Shown in pieces: positions 53,017 through 61,533 of a DNA stretch of 64,000 nt; position 1 is the stretch's first letter, and each line of letters begins with the position of its first letter. Source of the DNA: Alkalicoccobacillus murimartini (GTDB lineage Bacteria; Bacillota; Bacilli; Bacillales; Bacillaceae_D); NCBI RefSeq assembly GCF_030813245.1, contig NZ_JAUSUA010000003.1, forward strand, positions 397,130-461,129. Reading direction: 5' to 3'. Under the pieces are notes generated by a model. It did not search any database and was not told the DNA's origin. It saw only the letters and a list, made by a program, of their open reading frames with translations. Both the position numbers and the translations under genes were made by a program.

Positions 53017-54303
53017 TTATTCAAATGGTTTAGTTGGTCCATTTGTATCGTTCGTATCATTTGGTTTAATTGATTTGTTTGTCTGATCTTGCTTCTCTAT
53101 TTTAGCCTCAAACTTAGCAAGCTGACGTTTTGCGAAATCGCGACCACCAATACCAAAAGCAATGGCAAAGGCAACAGCTAAGCTTCCAAGAATAAGTAGG
53201 AATGCAATGTTCACAATAGATGATGCAAATCCTAATTGATCGAGAGTCATAAAGACAGCGAACAAAATGACAATATGCTTAACAATGTTAGCCGAGAACG
53301 AGCTTCCTGTGTAACGGGTAATCACTTGTTGAAGTAGATTTCCTGCGACAAGACCTAGACCAAGAATGAGTAATGCGCTCACGAGCATTGGCAGGTATAA
53401 TATAGCCGCATTTCCAATCTGATTCAGTACATTCAACTGAAGAACATTTAACGCTTCTACAGTAAAGAAAACGATGATAATGACTTTTACAATCTGTCCA
53501 AGAATCTCCGATAAGTTAAAGCGAGCGGTGTCTGCTGATTGAAAGCCAAGGTATCTATAGATTGAATTAATACCAGTGCGGTTTAATAGACCAATTAGCA
53601 GTCCTGAGACAAATCGTGCTAAGTAATATCCTACAATGATAAGAACAATCGCAACAAATAGATTTGGAATCATTCCTAGAACACTATCAAGAACAGAAAC
53701 GATAGGTTGCGAAATCATTTGGATGTTAAGTGCTTCAAGTGCAATTGTAATGATTGGAACTAGGATAACAAAGAAAACAATGTTCGATAAAATCGTCGAA
53801 AGTGTTTCTTTAGGTGGTTGTTCTTTTTCTGCTACGTAGATCTTGTCAAAGAAACGATCCACACGTAGGCTGTTTAATAGATTAAAGACAAGATTTCGAA
53901 TGAAACGAGCAATAATAATTCCTATGGTAAGAATAATAGCTGCTGCAAACAAGTTCGGTAGGAAAGCCAATAACTTTTGCATCATGCTTGAGATTGGCTG
54001 AGACACAGAGTTCATGTTCAACGCATCTAAGATACTTGGAATAAACAAGATGAACACAAGATAGTAAGCAATGCTTGCTAATGACTTTAATGCCTCTATT
54101 CCTTTTTCTTCTGTTGGTACAACACGTCCTTTAGACAAAAGGCGTTGGAATCCAACTTTCTTTAATCCTTTTTCTAGAATTCCTCGTACAATCGTTGCTA
54201 CTCCCCATGCAAGAAGTAAAAGTAATAATGCATAAACAAGATTGGGAATAGAAGAAACGACCTGATCAAACGCATTTCTGATAGAATTTGCTACATCGTT
54301 CAA
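53017..54303 (-). CDS. Mechanosensitive-channel-like protein with repeated TM-helix domains (CmpX-like)
   Basis: A 428-residue membrane protein with about 11 segments and at least three copies of the TM_helix (PF05552-type) repeat: PNLVYALLLLLLAWG, PNLFAAAIILTIGIIIARF, PNLFVAIVLIIVGYYLARF. A hydrophilic, Asn/Thr/Lys-rich tail follows. Such proteins are described as small-conductance mechanosensitive channel relatives. TTG 54303 behind AAAGGAGA is preferred to the ATG ten codons upstream, which has no RBS. Confidence 0.83.
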   Translation of the reverse strand: MNDVANSIRNAFDQVVSSIPNLVYALLLLLLAWGVATIVRGILEKGLKKVGFQRLLSKGRVVPTEEKGIEALKSLASIAYYLVFILFIPSILDALNMNSVSQPISSMMQKLLAFLPNLFAAAIILTIGIIIARFIRNLVFNLLNSLRVDRFFDKIYVAEKEQPPKETLSTILSNIVFFVILVPIITIALEALNIQMISQPIVSVLDSVLGMIPNLFVAIVLIIVGYYLARFVSGLLIGLLNRTGINSIYRYLGFQSADTARFNLSEILGQIVKVIIIVFFTVEALNVLQLNVLNQIGNAAILYLPMLVSALLILGLGLVAGNLLQQVITRYTGSSFSANIVKHIVILFAVFMTLDQLGFASSIVNIAFLLILGSLAVAFAIAFGIGGRDFAKRQLAKFEAKIEKQDQTNKSIKPNDTNDTNGPTKPFE

Positions 54304-54646
54304 AATATCATCTCCTTTAAAATATAGACACACAAACTACACATTCCTTTAAATGGATGGCATTAAACGTACGATTTTAAAGAATTTCATAAAATGAGAT
54401 AGATAAGTGATGTATGAAAGGCAGCCTATTCATGGCTTAGGTTTTTTTGTTTTCGATCATAGTCCATAAAAAAACCTACATCAGTTAATGAAGTAGGTGG
54501 AAGAAAAGGTGATGCTGTGTTTATTCAGATTGGACAGGTAAGTACTTCTAATAATGAATATTATTATGATTCTGTTTTCAGCATAAAAAAAACAGTTTTG
54601 GGCCAGCCTTTTCACTTACAATTGTTCAACGGTTAGGAAACCTATT
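54304..54646. other. Non-coding gap before the SDR 3' end
   Basis: Contains an intrinsic terminator on the minus strand (54467-54499) and AT-rich sequence; no gene was recognised. Confidence 0.5.
54467..54499 (-). terminator. Terminator-like hairpin, minus strand
   Basis: ACCTAC/GTAGGT stem with inner pairing and a T7 tail on minus; 150 bp downstream of the SDR stop. Confidence 0.55.
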
Positions 54647-55534
54647 CTACCCATTGATAACACTTCCACCGTTTACATGCATCATTTGACCTGATACATA
54701 CGAGGAGTCATCAGAAGCGAGATAGACATAGGCAGGAGCAAGCTCTGCTGGTTGGCCGGCACGTTTCATTGGTGCATTATTACCAAAGTTGGCGACATCC
54801 TCAGCAGGGAAGGAAGCAGGGATGAGCGGGGTCCAAATGGGTCCTGGAGCTACTCCATTCACCCGGATTCCTTTTTCAATGAGATTGACAGCTAGAGATC
54901 TTGTTAATGCAACGATGGCACCTTTTGTTGCTGCATAGTCCATGAGAACAGGATTTCCTTTATAAGCGACAATAGAAGCAGAATTAATGATAGAGCTTCC
55001 TTTTTTGAGGTGAGGCATGGCGGCTTGAATGATATAGAAGTAAGAGAATATATTTGTTTGGAAGGTGCGATGAAGCTGTGCGGATGAGATATCCTCAATG
55101 TTCTCCTGATAATGTTGTTCAGCAGCATTATTTACAAGTATATCGATTGTATTGTACGCTTCAACCGTTTTGCTGATCGCGTGTTTACAGAAAGATTCCT
55201 CCCCGACATCTCCGCTTAAGATCATACAAGAAACGCCTTTTTCTTCAACTAATTCTTTTGTCTTCTCCGCATCACTATGTTCATTTAAATAAGCGATACT
55301 AACATTCGCTCCTTCTTTTGCAAACGCAATGGCGACAGCTCGTCCTATCCCGCTATCCCCTCCAGTAATGAAAGCCGTTTTTCCCTTTAACTTACCACTT
55401 CCGATATAGCTAGAGTCATCAAATAAAGGTTCAGGCGTCATATCACTTTCAAAGCCTGGTTGCATCTTTTGTGTTTGGGCAGGCCTTTGTTTCATTTGTT
55501 CCTCTTTGTTTTGAATATCTTCTAACCCAGCCAT
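54647..55534 (-). CDS. SDR-family oxidoreductase (general-stress YhdF/YhxD-like)
   Basis: A 295-residue SDR with a 45-residue N-terminal extension (QKMQPGFESDMTPEP) typical of the GSP39/YdaD/YhxD group of sigma-B-type stress dehydrogenases. Cofactor motif TGGDSGIGRA, NNAA, catalytic Ser in INSASIVAYKG and Tyr-Lys in YAATKG, C-terminal SYVSGQMMHVNGG. The substrate is unknown; it is usually induced by salt or ethanol stress in Bacillus. Confidence 0.88.
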   Translation of the reverse strand: MAGLEDIQNKEEQMKQRPAQTQKMQPGFESDMTPEPLFDDSSYIGSGKLKGKTAFITGGDSGIGRAVAIAFAKEGANVSIAYLNEHSDAEKTKELVEEKGVSCMILSGDVGEESFCKHAISKTVEAYNTIDILVNNAAEQHYQENIEDISSAQLHRTFQTNIFSYFYIIQAAMPHLKKGSSIINSASIVAYKGNPVLMDYAATKGAIVALTRSLAVNLIEKGIRVNGVAPGPIWTPLIPASFPAEDVANFGNNAPMKRAGQPAELAPAYVYLASDDSSYVSGQMMHVNGGSVING

Positions 55535-55604
55535 AATATCGCTCCTCTCAATAGTTAGTATTATTTGTTACCTAATCTATCGAGATGTAAACCTGATACT
55601 ATCT

Positions 55605-55640
55605 ATAAAAAAGCCAGTGAGAACAAACGTCTCACTGGCT
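55605..55640 (-). terminator. Terminator of the sigma/anti-sigma operon
   Basis: Stem AGCCAGTGAGAC/GTCTCACTGGCT (minus) with ACAAAC loop and T6 tail. Confidence 0.85.
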
Positions 55641-55705
55641 AGGGTTCATTTTAAAAGGTAGGTTCAAAAAAATGCATGGCGAATAAATTTCGCCATGTGT
55701 TTGCT

Positions 55706-56527
55706 TTAATAAAGTTCAGAAAGCGTTAATACGGTTCCTTCAGGGGCCTGGTTATCAGGCTGTGGTTCCAATGATATAGCAATCGCTTCAAATAGATCTT
55801 CAATATTTGTATCAGAATCTAGATCATAAACGATGGCTCCTTCACCTGCGGCATTTGTAACAAATGAGCCGGCTGGCAGTGGAGTTTCCTCTTGGAATAA
55901 CCAAACTTGATAGACCTCTGAATCAGTTGGTTCTGGCATTTGTTCTACTTGAACAATCAATTTAAATCCATCATCTTGTTGAACGATAGATGCTTGACCC
56001 AGATGTTCATTTTCGTCTTCAAGTGATAATAGAGAAGTAGACGTGATCACTTGTTCAATTTGTGAAGATCCAGGTGGCTGAGCAGCGATTCCCTCAAGCT
56101 CACTATTTAGCATATCCCGTTCTGATTCAACAAAAGCCAATTGTGATTGAGTTTCATTTAATTGATTTACGGTATAAAGGTTGGTTCCAATGGCAGCTAA
56201 AAATACGGCTGCTGCTGCAATTAACCACTGCGATCTCTTTTTTTGTTTAGGCTGAAACGGGATCGGAGCTGGTTTTTGTTTTTCTGGTGTAGTAGCTTTA
56301 GTCTCAGTCGTTTCAAATACTGATTGGAGAATACGCTCCTTCATTCCCTCGGGTGGGATAGCATCAGATGGAAGCTCAGCTACTTGGTCATTTAATTCAT
56401 ATAATTCCTGTAGCTGTTCCTGGCACTCTTCACAATCAATAAGATGAAGCTCAAACTCTTCTTCCTGTGAGCTGGTAAGGTGTCCATTATAATAATCTAA
56501 TAATTGATTGCATGATTTATCATTCAT
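55706..56527 (-). CDS. Anti-sigma factor (zinc-type ASD with RskA-like domain)
   Basis: A 273-residue membrane protein. The cytoplasmic N-terminus has the zinc anti-sigma signature His28-x3-Cys32-x2-Cys35 (HLIDCEEC). One TM segment (about 98-118) and a short coiled coil follow, then an extracytoplasmic RskA-type domain. It holds the adjacent ECF sigma factor inactive at the membrane. Its start overlaps the sigma gene by 8 nt. The released signal is unknown. Confidence 0.9.
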   Translation of the reverse strand: MNDKSCNQLLDYYNGHLTSSQEEEFELHLIDCEECQEQLQELYELNDQVAELPSDAIPPEGMKERILQSVFETTETKATTPEKQKPAPIPFQPKQKKRSQWLIAAAAVFLAAIGTNLYTVNQLNETQSQLAFVESERDMLNSELEGIAAQPPGSSQIEQVITSTSLLSLEDENEHLGQASIVQQDDGFKLIVQVEQMPEPTDSEVYQVWLFQEETPLPAGSFVTNAAGEGAIVYDLDSDTNIEDLFEAIAISLEPQPDNQAPEGTVLTLSELY

Positions 56528-57083
56528 GTATATCGCCTCTTCCGTCTTGCGAACTTAAGGTCTTGCGCAGATGTTTCAGCGCGAGACGTAATCTTCCTTT
56601 AACTGTGCCAAGGGGAATTTGACATCGTTTAGCAATGCTTTTTTGAGGCTCCCCATCAAAATAAAACAACCGGACCACTTGCTGTTGTTCATGCGGCAAT
56701 GTTGAAACAGCTTCTTGTATAATGGAGTTCTCCTCTTGCATAACAATCGTCTGTTCTACAGATTCTGGGTCCGGTTCGGAGTCTCGATCATCAAATTCAA
56801 CCTCAGTGACCTTTTGCTTCCTAATTCGGTCAATAGCTGCATTCCTCGCAATTGTTAAAATCCAAGATGAAAACTTTCCTTTACCTTCCTGGTAAGTAGC
56901 TTTCCCTTGCCAAAGCTTCATGAACAGGTCCTGCATAACTTCCTCAGATACCCCATTATCTCTTGTAAATCGATGGATAAAGGAAAATAAGATTCGTTCA
57001 TAACGAGAGTAAAGTTCTTCAAGCGCCTCTTTATCTTGTTGAACAATGAGATGGTACAATTGTTCGTCATTAAGGTGTGGCAT
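56520..57083 (-). CDS. ECF-type RNA polymerase sigma factor (SigK-like group)
   Basis: A 187-residue sigma-70 protein with region 2 (LEELYSRYERILFSFIHRF, then FSSWILTIARNAAIDRIRK) and region 4 (LPHEQQQVVRLFYFDGEPQKSIAKRCQIPLGTVKGRLRLALKHLR). No regions 1 or 3. Paired with an RskA-type anti-sigma. ATG 57083 is chosen for AAAGGAG; the frame extends 11 codons upstream. The regulon is unknown; wrbA is divergent across 295 bp and is a candidate target, but I could not identify an ECF promoter there. Confidence 0.9.
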   Translation of the reverse strand: MPHLNDEQLYHLIVQQDKEALEELYSRYERILFSFIHRFTRDNGVSEEVMQDLFMKLWQGKATYQEGKGKFSSWILTIARNAAIDRIRKQKVTEVEFDDRDSEPDPESVEQTIVMQEENSIIQEAVSTLPHEQQQVVRLFYFDGEPQKSIAKRCQIPLGTVKGRLRLALKHLRKTLSSQDGRGDIHE

Positions 57084-57378
57084 GTATAACTCCTTTGTAC
57101 GCTGCCCCTTGATCATTAGAGTGCATCAAATTAAGTTTTCTAAAAACGTAATCAACAGCGGGTAAATAATAAGAGCACTTCTAATTAAGCATACGTAAAA
57201 AACGGTAACTAAGATCACTTGACTTTATAAAATATAATATAAACCGCTATCACCTTTTTATTGTAAAGGTTTAACGAGGAAACTTCCATTAAAAAGAGAG
57301 AAAGGATGTTTAGTAAAGTATTGATTAAAGGAATAGGGACAAATAGAGGTCGTAATAAAAACAAGGAGGATTTACTTT
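57084..57378. promoter_or_regulatory. Divergent promoter region between the ECF sigma operon and wrbA
   Basis: AT-rich, 295 bp. A TTGACT/TATAAT-like cluster is present near 57223-57242 but with wrong spacing. No clear ECF-type -35/-10 pair was recognised. Confidence 0.4.
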
Positions 57379-58008
57379 ATGACAAACATTCTTATTCCTT
57401 ACTATTCTTCATATGGACATGTACATACCTTAGCTAAAGCAGTTGAGGAAGGTGCAAGTAAAGTAGGCGGGGCAGATGTTCGTCTCGTTAGAATTCCTGA
57501 ATCTGAAGCAGTCAAAGAGGCGATGTCAGCTCAGGATGCCTATGTACAGGCTCAAAAAGACCAAGAGCATATTCCTGAGGCAACCCATGATGATCTTATT
57601 TGGGCTGATGGGATTATTTGGGGTTTTCCAACACGTTACGGAAATATGCCTGCGCAAGTTAAACAGTTTTTGGATTCAGCAGGAGGTCTTTGGGCGAATG
57701 GCTCGCTTGAGGGAAGAGCAACCTCTATATTTACAAGCACAGGATCCATTCACGGTGGTCAGGAAACGACAATCTTAACCTCGTTAGTGCCGTTGTTACA
57801 CTTTGGATTAATATATGTTGGACTACCATATGGTGAGAATCCTGAACAATTAACGACAGATGGAATTGGTGGGACGCCATACGGAGCATCAACGCTTGCT
57901 GGCTCAGATGGTTCTAGAACACCAGATGAAAGAGAGCTAGTTATGGCCTCGCGTTTAGGAGAGAGAGTAGCGAAGGTAGCATCCAAACTTTCTAATGAGG
58001 AATCTTAA
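57379..58008 (+). CDS. wrbA: NAD(P)H:quinone oxidoreductase, WrbA family
   Basis: A 209-residue flavodoxin-like enzyme: FMN phosphate loop YYSSYGHVHTLA, the family motif GFPTRYGNMPAQ and FTSTGSIHGGQETT. It reduces quinones by two electrons in the cytoplasm. ACAAGGAGG precedes ATG. Terminator directly after. It may belong to the regulon of the divergent sigma factor (inference). Confidence 0.92.
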   Translation: MTNILIPYYSSYGHVHTLAKAVEEGASKVGGADVRLVRIPESEAVKEAMSAQDAYVQAQKDQEHIPEATHDDLIWADGIIWGFPTRYGNMPAQVKQFLDSAGGLWANGSLEGRATSIFTSTGSIHGGQETTILTSLVPLLHFGLIYVGLPYGENPEQLTTDGIGGTPYGASTLAGSDGSRTPDERELVMASRLGERVAKVASKLSNEES

Positions 58009-58011
58009 TAA

Positions 58012-58060
58012 GAAAAGAACCCAGAATCAGGTATATGGACCTGTGTTCTGGGTTCTTTTA
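58012..58060 (+). terminator. Terminator of wrbA
   Basis: Stem AAAGAACCCAGAA(T)CAGG with CCTGTGTTCTGGGTTCTTT and T-rich tail. Confidence 0.88.
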
Positions 58061-58133
58061 TGCCCTCCTAGTGTTCTACGCTAAATCGTCGTATACTAAA
58101 GGAAATTAAGAAGAGGAAGGAAGGAAGGACGAT

Positions 58134-58241
58134 ATGAAAAAAAGACTTTCAAATAAAGCATTGTTTATTATTATTGCAAGCGTTGCCTTTGTGTACGGCA
58201 TATCCTACTGGTTTATTACTGGAGATGCCGTTATTCAGTGA
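58134..58241 (+). CDS. 35-residue single-TM small protein
   Basis: Reads MKKRLSNKALF, then a hydrophobic helix and a short tail ending GDAVIQ. A strong purine-rich RBS (GGAAGGAAGG) precedes ATG. A basic N-terminus plus one TM is typical of real bacterial small membrane proteins. Unknown function; translation is a prediction. Confidence 0.55.
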   Translation: MKKRLSNKALFIIIASVAFVYGISYWFITGDAVIQ

Positions 58242-58259
58242 AAATATGACAGATTGCGC

Positions 58260-58880
58260 TTATTCACTTTTCCATTTCCCGGGGAATTTGTCGCTTGGAT
58301 AGAGAATGGCAGGTAGCTTGCAGCTTGTGATGATAATTGTAGCGATACCGGTAGAAATAACAGCAATTGTAGACAATACAATCTCTTCAGTTGTAACAAC
58401 CGAAATGCCAGCAACGACGGCTAACATATCAAAGATGACAATGATCACTCCTACATTCCAAGGGCTCTTCGTAGCAATCATTTGTGCTAACAAGTCAAAT
58501 CCGCCCGTACTGATTTCCATTCGGAACATCATACCTGCTCCTATTCCAAGCATACAACCACCTGTAATAGCACTTGCTAGAGGACCTAGAACAGCTAGAT
58601 CAGGAGAATAGAGGGAGACCCAATCGATAAAAAAGGAAGACACAATGACTCCTGCTAAACTGTTATAGAAAAAGGGTCGATAGTAAAACCATGCCATAAT
58701 ATAGATGGGGATACTGACAACAATGATCGTTAATCCAACAGGTGTATTCCAAAGATAATGAGCAATTAATCCAATGCCAATGATGCCTCCATCAAGCAAG
58801 TGATACATAGTGAAAAAGAAGTTAATCCCAATACTGATTAATAAACACCCAACAACTAATGTTAATGTGTAACGCCACAT
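58260..58880 (-). CDS. YitT-family membrane protein (DUF161)
   Basis: A 206-residue protein with five membrane segments and the family motif GGIIGIGLIAHYL plus EISTGGFDLLAQ. The C-terminal cytoplasmic DUF2179 domain of full YitT proteins is absent, as in the YczE-like short group. Function unknown. Confidence 0.82.
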   Translation of the reverse strand: MWRYTLTLVVGCLLISIGINFFFTMYHLLDGGIIGIGLIAHYLWNTPVGLTIIVVSIPIYIMAWFYYRPFFYNSLAGVIVSSFFIDWVSLYSPDLAVLGPLASAITGGCMLGIGAGMMFRMEISTGGFDLLAQMIATKSPWNVGVIIVIFDMLAVVAGISVVTTEEIVLSTIAVISTGIATIIITSCKLPAILYPSDKFPGKWKSE

Positions 58881-58980
58881 ATATTATCACACCCAACCTA
58901 GAGATCCAGATGACAAGCTCTTTTCAACATATATGCAAACCGAAGAGGCTATATGTATAGAGTTGGACAAATTAATGCAC

Positions 58981-59018
58981 AAAAAAAGACAGGCTAAAAT
59001 AATTAGCCTGTCTTTTTG
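58981..59018. terminator. Terminator of mgtE
   Basis: AAAGACAGGCTAA/TTAGCCTGTCTTT stem with A and T runs on both sides; bidirectional in form. Confidence 0.9.
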
Positions 59019-59021
59019 ACG

Positions 59022-60380
59022 TTACATCAAATGAGATAAAAATGCTGTTGCTATTCCAAAGTAAATTAAAAGAGAGAAGATGTCATTTAAGGTTGTAATT
59101 AAAGGTCCGGATGCAACCGCGGGATCAATACCAATTCGATGAAGAATCAGAGGGATCACCGTTCCTGCAAGAGTACCAATAATTAATGTAGAGAATAATG
59201 AAGTACCTACTACAAAACCTAGGATTGGACTACCCATCCAAACGTACGCTATGAGGGTAATCAAGCTTCCACAGGTAACTCCAATAATTAAGCTCACACG
59301 AAATTCTCGAAAGATTAAACTGGTCACTACTTTTTTGTTTATGGAATTTTGAGAGACACCGCGAACAACAACGGCTAATGATTGAGTTCCTGTATTACCA
59401 GTCATGCCAGCAATCATTGGCATAAAGAAAACCAAGGCAACAACTTGTGCTAATGTAGCTTCAAAATAATTCATGATACTACCGGAAATTAACCCGATAA
59501 AGAGTAAAAGTATGAGCCAAGGTAGTCTTCTCATTGAAGCAGTCCAGGCTCTCGTAGTGAAATCAATATCTTTACCGGAAGCCGAGAGCTTCTCAATATC
59601 TTCATTTGCTTCTCTTATCACTACGTCCATCGCGTCATCTACGGTAATAATACCGAGTAGGGTTTGTTCGTCGTCAACAACTGGTACGGCGATGAAATCG
59701 TACCGTTCAATAATATGGGCGACTTGTTCCTGGTCATCAGTTACTTTGACAGCAACCGTTCGAGTAAACATAATATCTTCAATAACTTCATGGATATCTG
59801 CAATTAAGAGATCACGGTAGGAAACGACACCAACTAATTTTTTGGACTCATTAATAACATATAAATAATAGATGTTTTCTGAAAAACTGGCGTAATCCTT
59901 TAGTTTGTCTACTGCTTGCCTTACCGTTTGATTGGCATGAATCCAAATAAACTCATTTGTCATGAGTCCACCAGCTGTTTCAGCAGGGTAACTCATAAGA
60001 GAACGAATTTTAATGGAGTCTTCTTTTTTCATAACATCCAAAAATTCTTGAATTCGCTCAACGGAAAGTTCATTTAATAAATCGGCTAAGTCATCATTCT
60101 CCATTAAATCCATAACCTTTGAAGATTCCTCGATACCGAGTTTTTGAAGGATCTCCACTTGATATTCTGTTTCAAGCTCTTCAATTAAGTCAGCCACTTG
60201 ATCAGGCTCTAGAAAGGTGAGGAACTTATGATGATGCTTTTCAGGGAGAGACCGATAGATGGCCGCAACATCGTATGGGTGTAGTTCGTCTAATAATTCC
60301 TGCAAGGATTTTCGTTTGGCTTCACGAATATATTTAATAACCAAAACGAGAAGCTGGTCTTCTGTCATATTGGCGATCAT
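59022..60380 (-). CDS. mgtE: Magnesium transporter MgtE
   Basis: A 452-residue protein: MgtE_N superhelical domain (about 10-125), two CBS domains (about 130-255), then five TM helices (about 285-450) with the pore residue region SGPLITTLNDIFSL. The cytoplasmic part senses Mg2+ and gates the homodimeric channel. ATG 60380 is preferred, 7 nt after GGAGGTG; the open frame runs 22 codons further up. No M-box riboswitch was seen in the short upstream region. Confidence 0.93.
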   Translation of the reverse strand: MIANMTEDQLLVLVIKYIREAKRKSLQELLDELHPYDVAAIYRSLPEKHHHKFLTFLEPDQVADLIEELETEYQVEILQKLGIEESSKVMDLMENDDLADLLNELSVERIQEFLDVMKKEDSIKIRSLMSYPAETAGGLMTNEFIWIHANQTVRQAVDKLKDYASFSENIYYLYVINESKKLVGVVSYRDLLIADIHEVIEDIMFTRTVAVKVTDDQEQVAHIIERYDFIAVPVVDDEQTLLGIITVDDAMDVVIREANEDIEKLSASGKDIDFTTRAWTASMRRLPWLILLLFIGLISGSIMNYFEATLAQVVALVFFMPMIAGMTGNTGTQSLAVVVRGVSQNSINKKVVTSLIFREFRVSLIIGVTCGSLITLIAYVWMGSPILGFVVGTSLFSTLIIGTLAGTVIPLILHRIGIDPAVASGPLITTLNDIFSLLIYFGIATAFLSHLM

Positions 60381-60522
60381 GCTGGGCACCTCCATTCTCA
60401 TCCTATCCACTTTACATAAAAAAAACCGGCAAGTAAACCGAATCATGACAAAGCGTCTACTAGTATCTATTCCCCAACTTACGCACAGTCTAACCTGAAA
60501 CAGAATATTCTATAAAATACAG

Positions 60523-60571
60523 TTGACAATGAGAATCGATTTCATTTACAATGATATTGAGAATTATTATC
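60523..60571 (+). promoter_or_regulatory. Promoter with two Fur boxes ahead of the encapsulin island
   Basis: TTGACA and TACAAT 18 bp apart. One Fur-like 19-mer covers the spacer (60526-60544, 14/19 to GATAATGATAATCATTATC), and a better one follows the -10 (60553-60571, 16/19). Confidence 0.78.
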
Positions 60572-60591
60572 AAAGGAAGTGAGGGAAAGAT

Positions 60592-60897
60592 ATGACATCA
60601 TTAATGATTGTAGGTGCTGACCACCTTGGATCTATTCCAAAGAAGTTGGAAGAGATGGGGTATGCGAATATTCTACATATTAGCGGAAGAAAAACACAAA
60701 TGGTGAAACGAGACATCCCAGCTGGCGTTGATATGATTCTGGTTCTTACTGACTTTATTAACCACAACCTAACAAGTGTTCTAAAGAAAAAAGCCATGGA
60801 ACAAGATGTACCTGTCTGTTACGCCAAAAGATCGTGGTGTTCAATCTATAAAGCAATTGGCCAGTGCCAGCCTAACTGTCCACTGTCAACAAAATAG
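60592..60897 (+). CDS. DUF2325-family protein
   Basis: A 101-residue protein: beta-alpha-beta start (SLMIVGADHLGSIPKKLEE), LHISGRKTQMVKR, and VDMILVLTDFINHNL, the DUF2325 pattern. The C-terminus is Cys-rich (VPVCYAKRSWC, then GQCQPNC), so metal or redox binding is possible. Transcribed from a promoter with two Fur boxes and followed by its own terminator. Its place before an iron-storage encapsulin suggests a role in iron metabolism. Biochemical function unknown. Confidence 0.78.
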   Translation: MTSLMIVGADHLGSIPKKLEEMGYANILHISGRKTQMVKRDIPAGVDMILVLTDFINHNLTSVLKKKAMEQDVPVCYAKRSWCSIYKAIGQCQPNCPLSTK

Positions 60898-60906
60898 TTC
60901 AATTGA

Positions 60907-60945
60907 GAAACCTTCTTTATAATTATTATAAAAAGGTTTCTTTTT
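60907..60945 (+). terminator. Terminator of the DUF2325 gene
   Basis: GAAACCTT/AAGGTTTC stem with inner ATAAT-rich pairing and T5. Confidence 0.75.
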
Positions 60946-60948
60946 AAT

Positions 60949-60963
60949 TGAGAATTATGATAT
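60949..60963 (+). promoter_or_regulatory. Fur-like box ahead of the encapsulin cargo gene
   Basis: TGAGAATTATGATAT, 11 of 15 positions to TGATAATNATTATCA. It overlaps the likely -10 (TATTAT) of the cargo-shell operon. Confidence 0.5.
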
Positions 60964-60998
60964 TATGAACGTAGCTAGAAGGAAAGAGGTGAAGACCC

Positions 60999-61508
60999 AT
61001 GAAGGAAATATTGTCTGAGCTTCATGATCTTTTAACCACTCTAAGAAAAGACAGTAAGACATACATTAAGCTGCTTGAACCACGTCTCACGAACCCAAAT
61101 AATGATTTCGAACGAATGTTGATTCGAAAAGCCTTAGGTTCAGAGAAAAATCGTATCATTAGCTTAAAGGTTTTACGAAACCAAATAAAGGAATGGATAG
61201 GTGAAGAGCCTTATAAAAATCCTTCCACTATAGCGTGTGTACAGTTGTATGCCGATAGTCATGTTGAACACGTTCAATTGCAGTCATTTATTGCACATCT
61301 AGATGAAGCGATCATTTTGCTAGCTGATTCACAAAGAGATGAGTTAAATGATCTGTATACGAGATCTCAAGCGAATCAAGACGAGTTACAAGCATTAATC
61401 TCAAAGCTAAAGAGCTTTATGACCGATGAAACACAAGATGAAATACAACCCACACATTCAGACGAGAATGAGATACGAACGTTCTCTGTCGGGAGTCTAT
61501 TAGAGTAA
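60999..61508 (+). CDS. Encapsulin cargo: iron-mineralizing protein (IMEF)
   Basis: A 169-residue, all-helical protein whose last residues TFSVGSLLE match the encapsulin cargo-loading peptide (TVGSLxx). The body (helix LHDLLTTLRKDSKTYIKLLEPRL) resembles the iron-mineralizing encapsulin-associated Firmicute (IMEF) family, a ferroxidase unlike ferritin. A flexible, acidic linker (about 145-158) joins core and tail. AGAGGTG precedes ATG. The shell gene begins 25 nt after the stop. Known IMEF cargo oxidises Fe(II) and stores iron inside the cage. Confidence 0.87.
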   Translation: MKEILSELHDLLTTLRKDSKTYIKLLEPRLTNPNNDFERMLIRKALGSEKNRIISLKVLRNQIKEWIGEEPYKNPSTIACVQLYADSHVEHVQLQSFIAHLDEAIILLADSQRDELNDLYTRSQANQDELQALISKLKSFMTDETQDEIQPTHSDENEIRTFSVGSLLE

Positions 61509-61533
61509 TAAGAAAATAAGGAGAGTGAGTTTG

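Noticed and set aside
60381..60520. M-box riboswitch ahead of mgtE
   Set aside because: The upstream region is too short and none of the conserved M-box core was seen.
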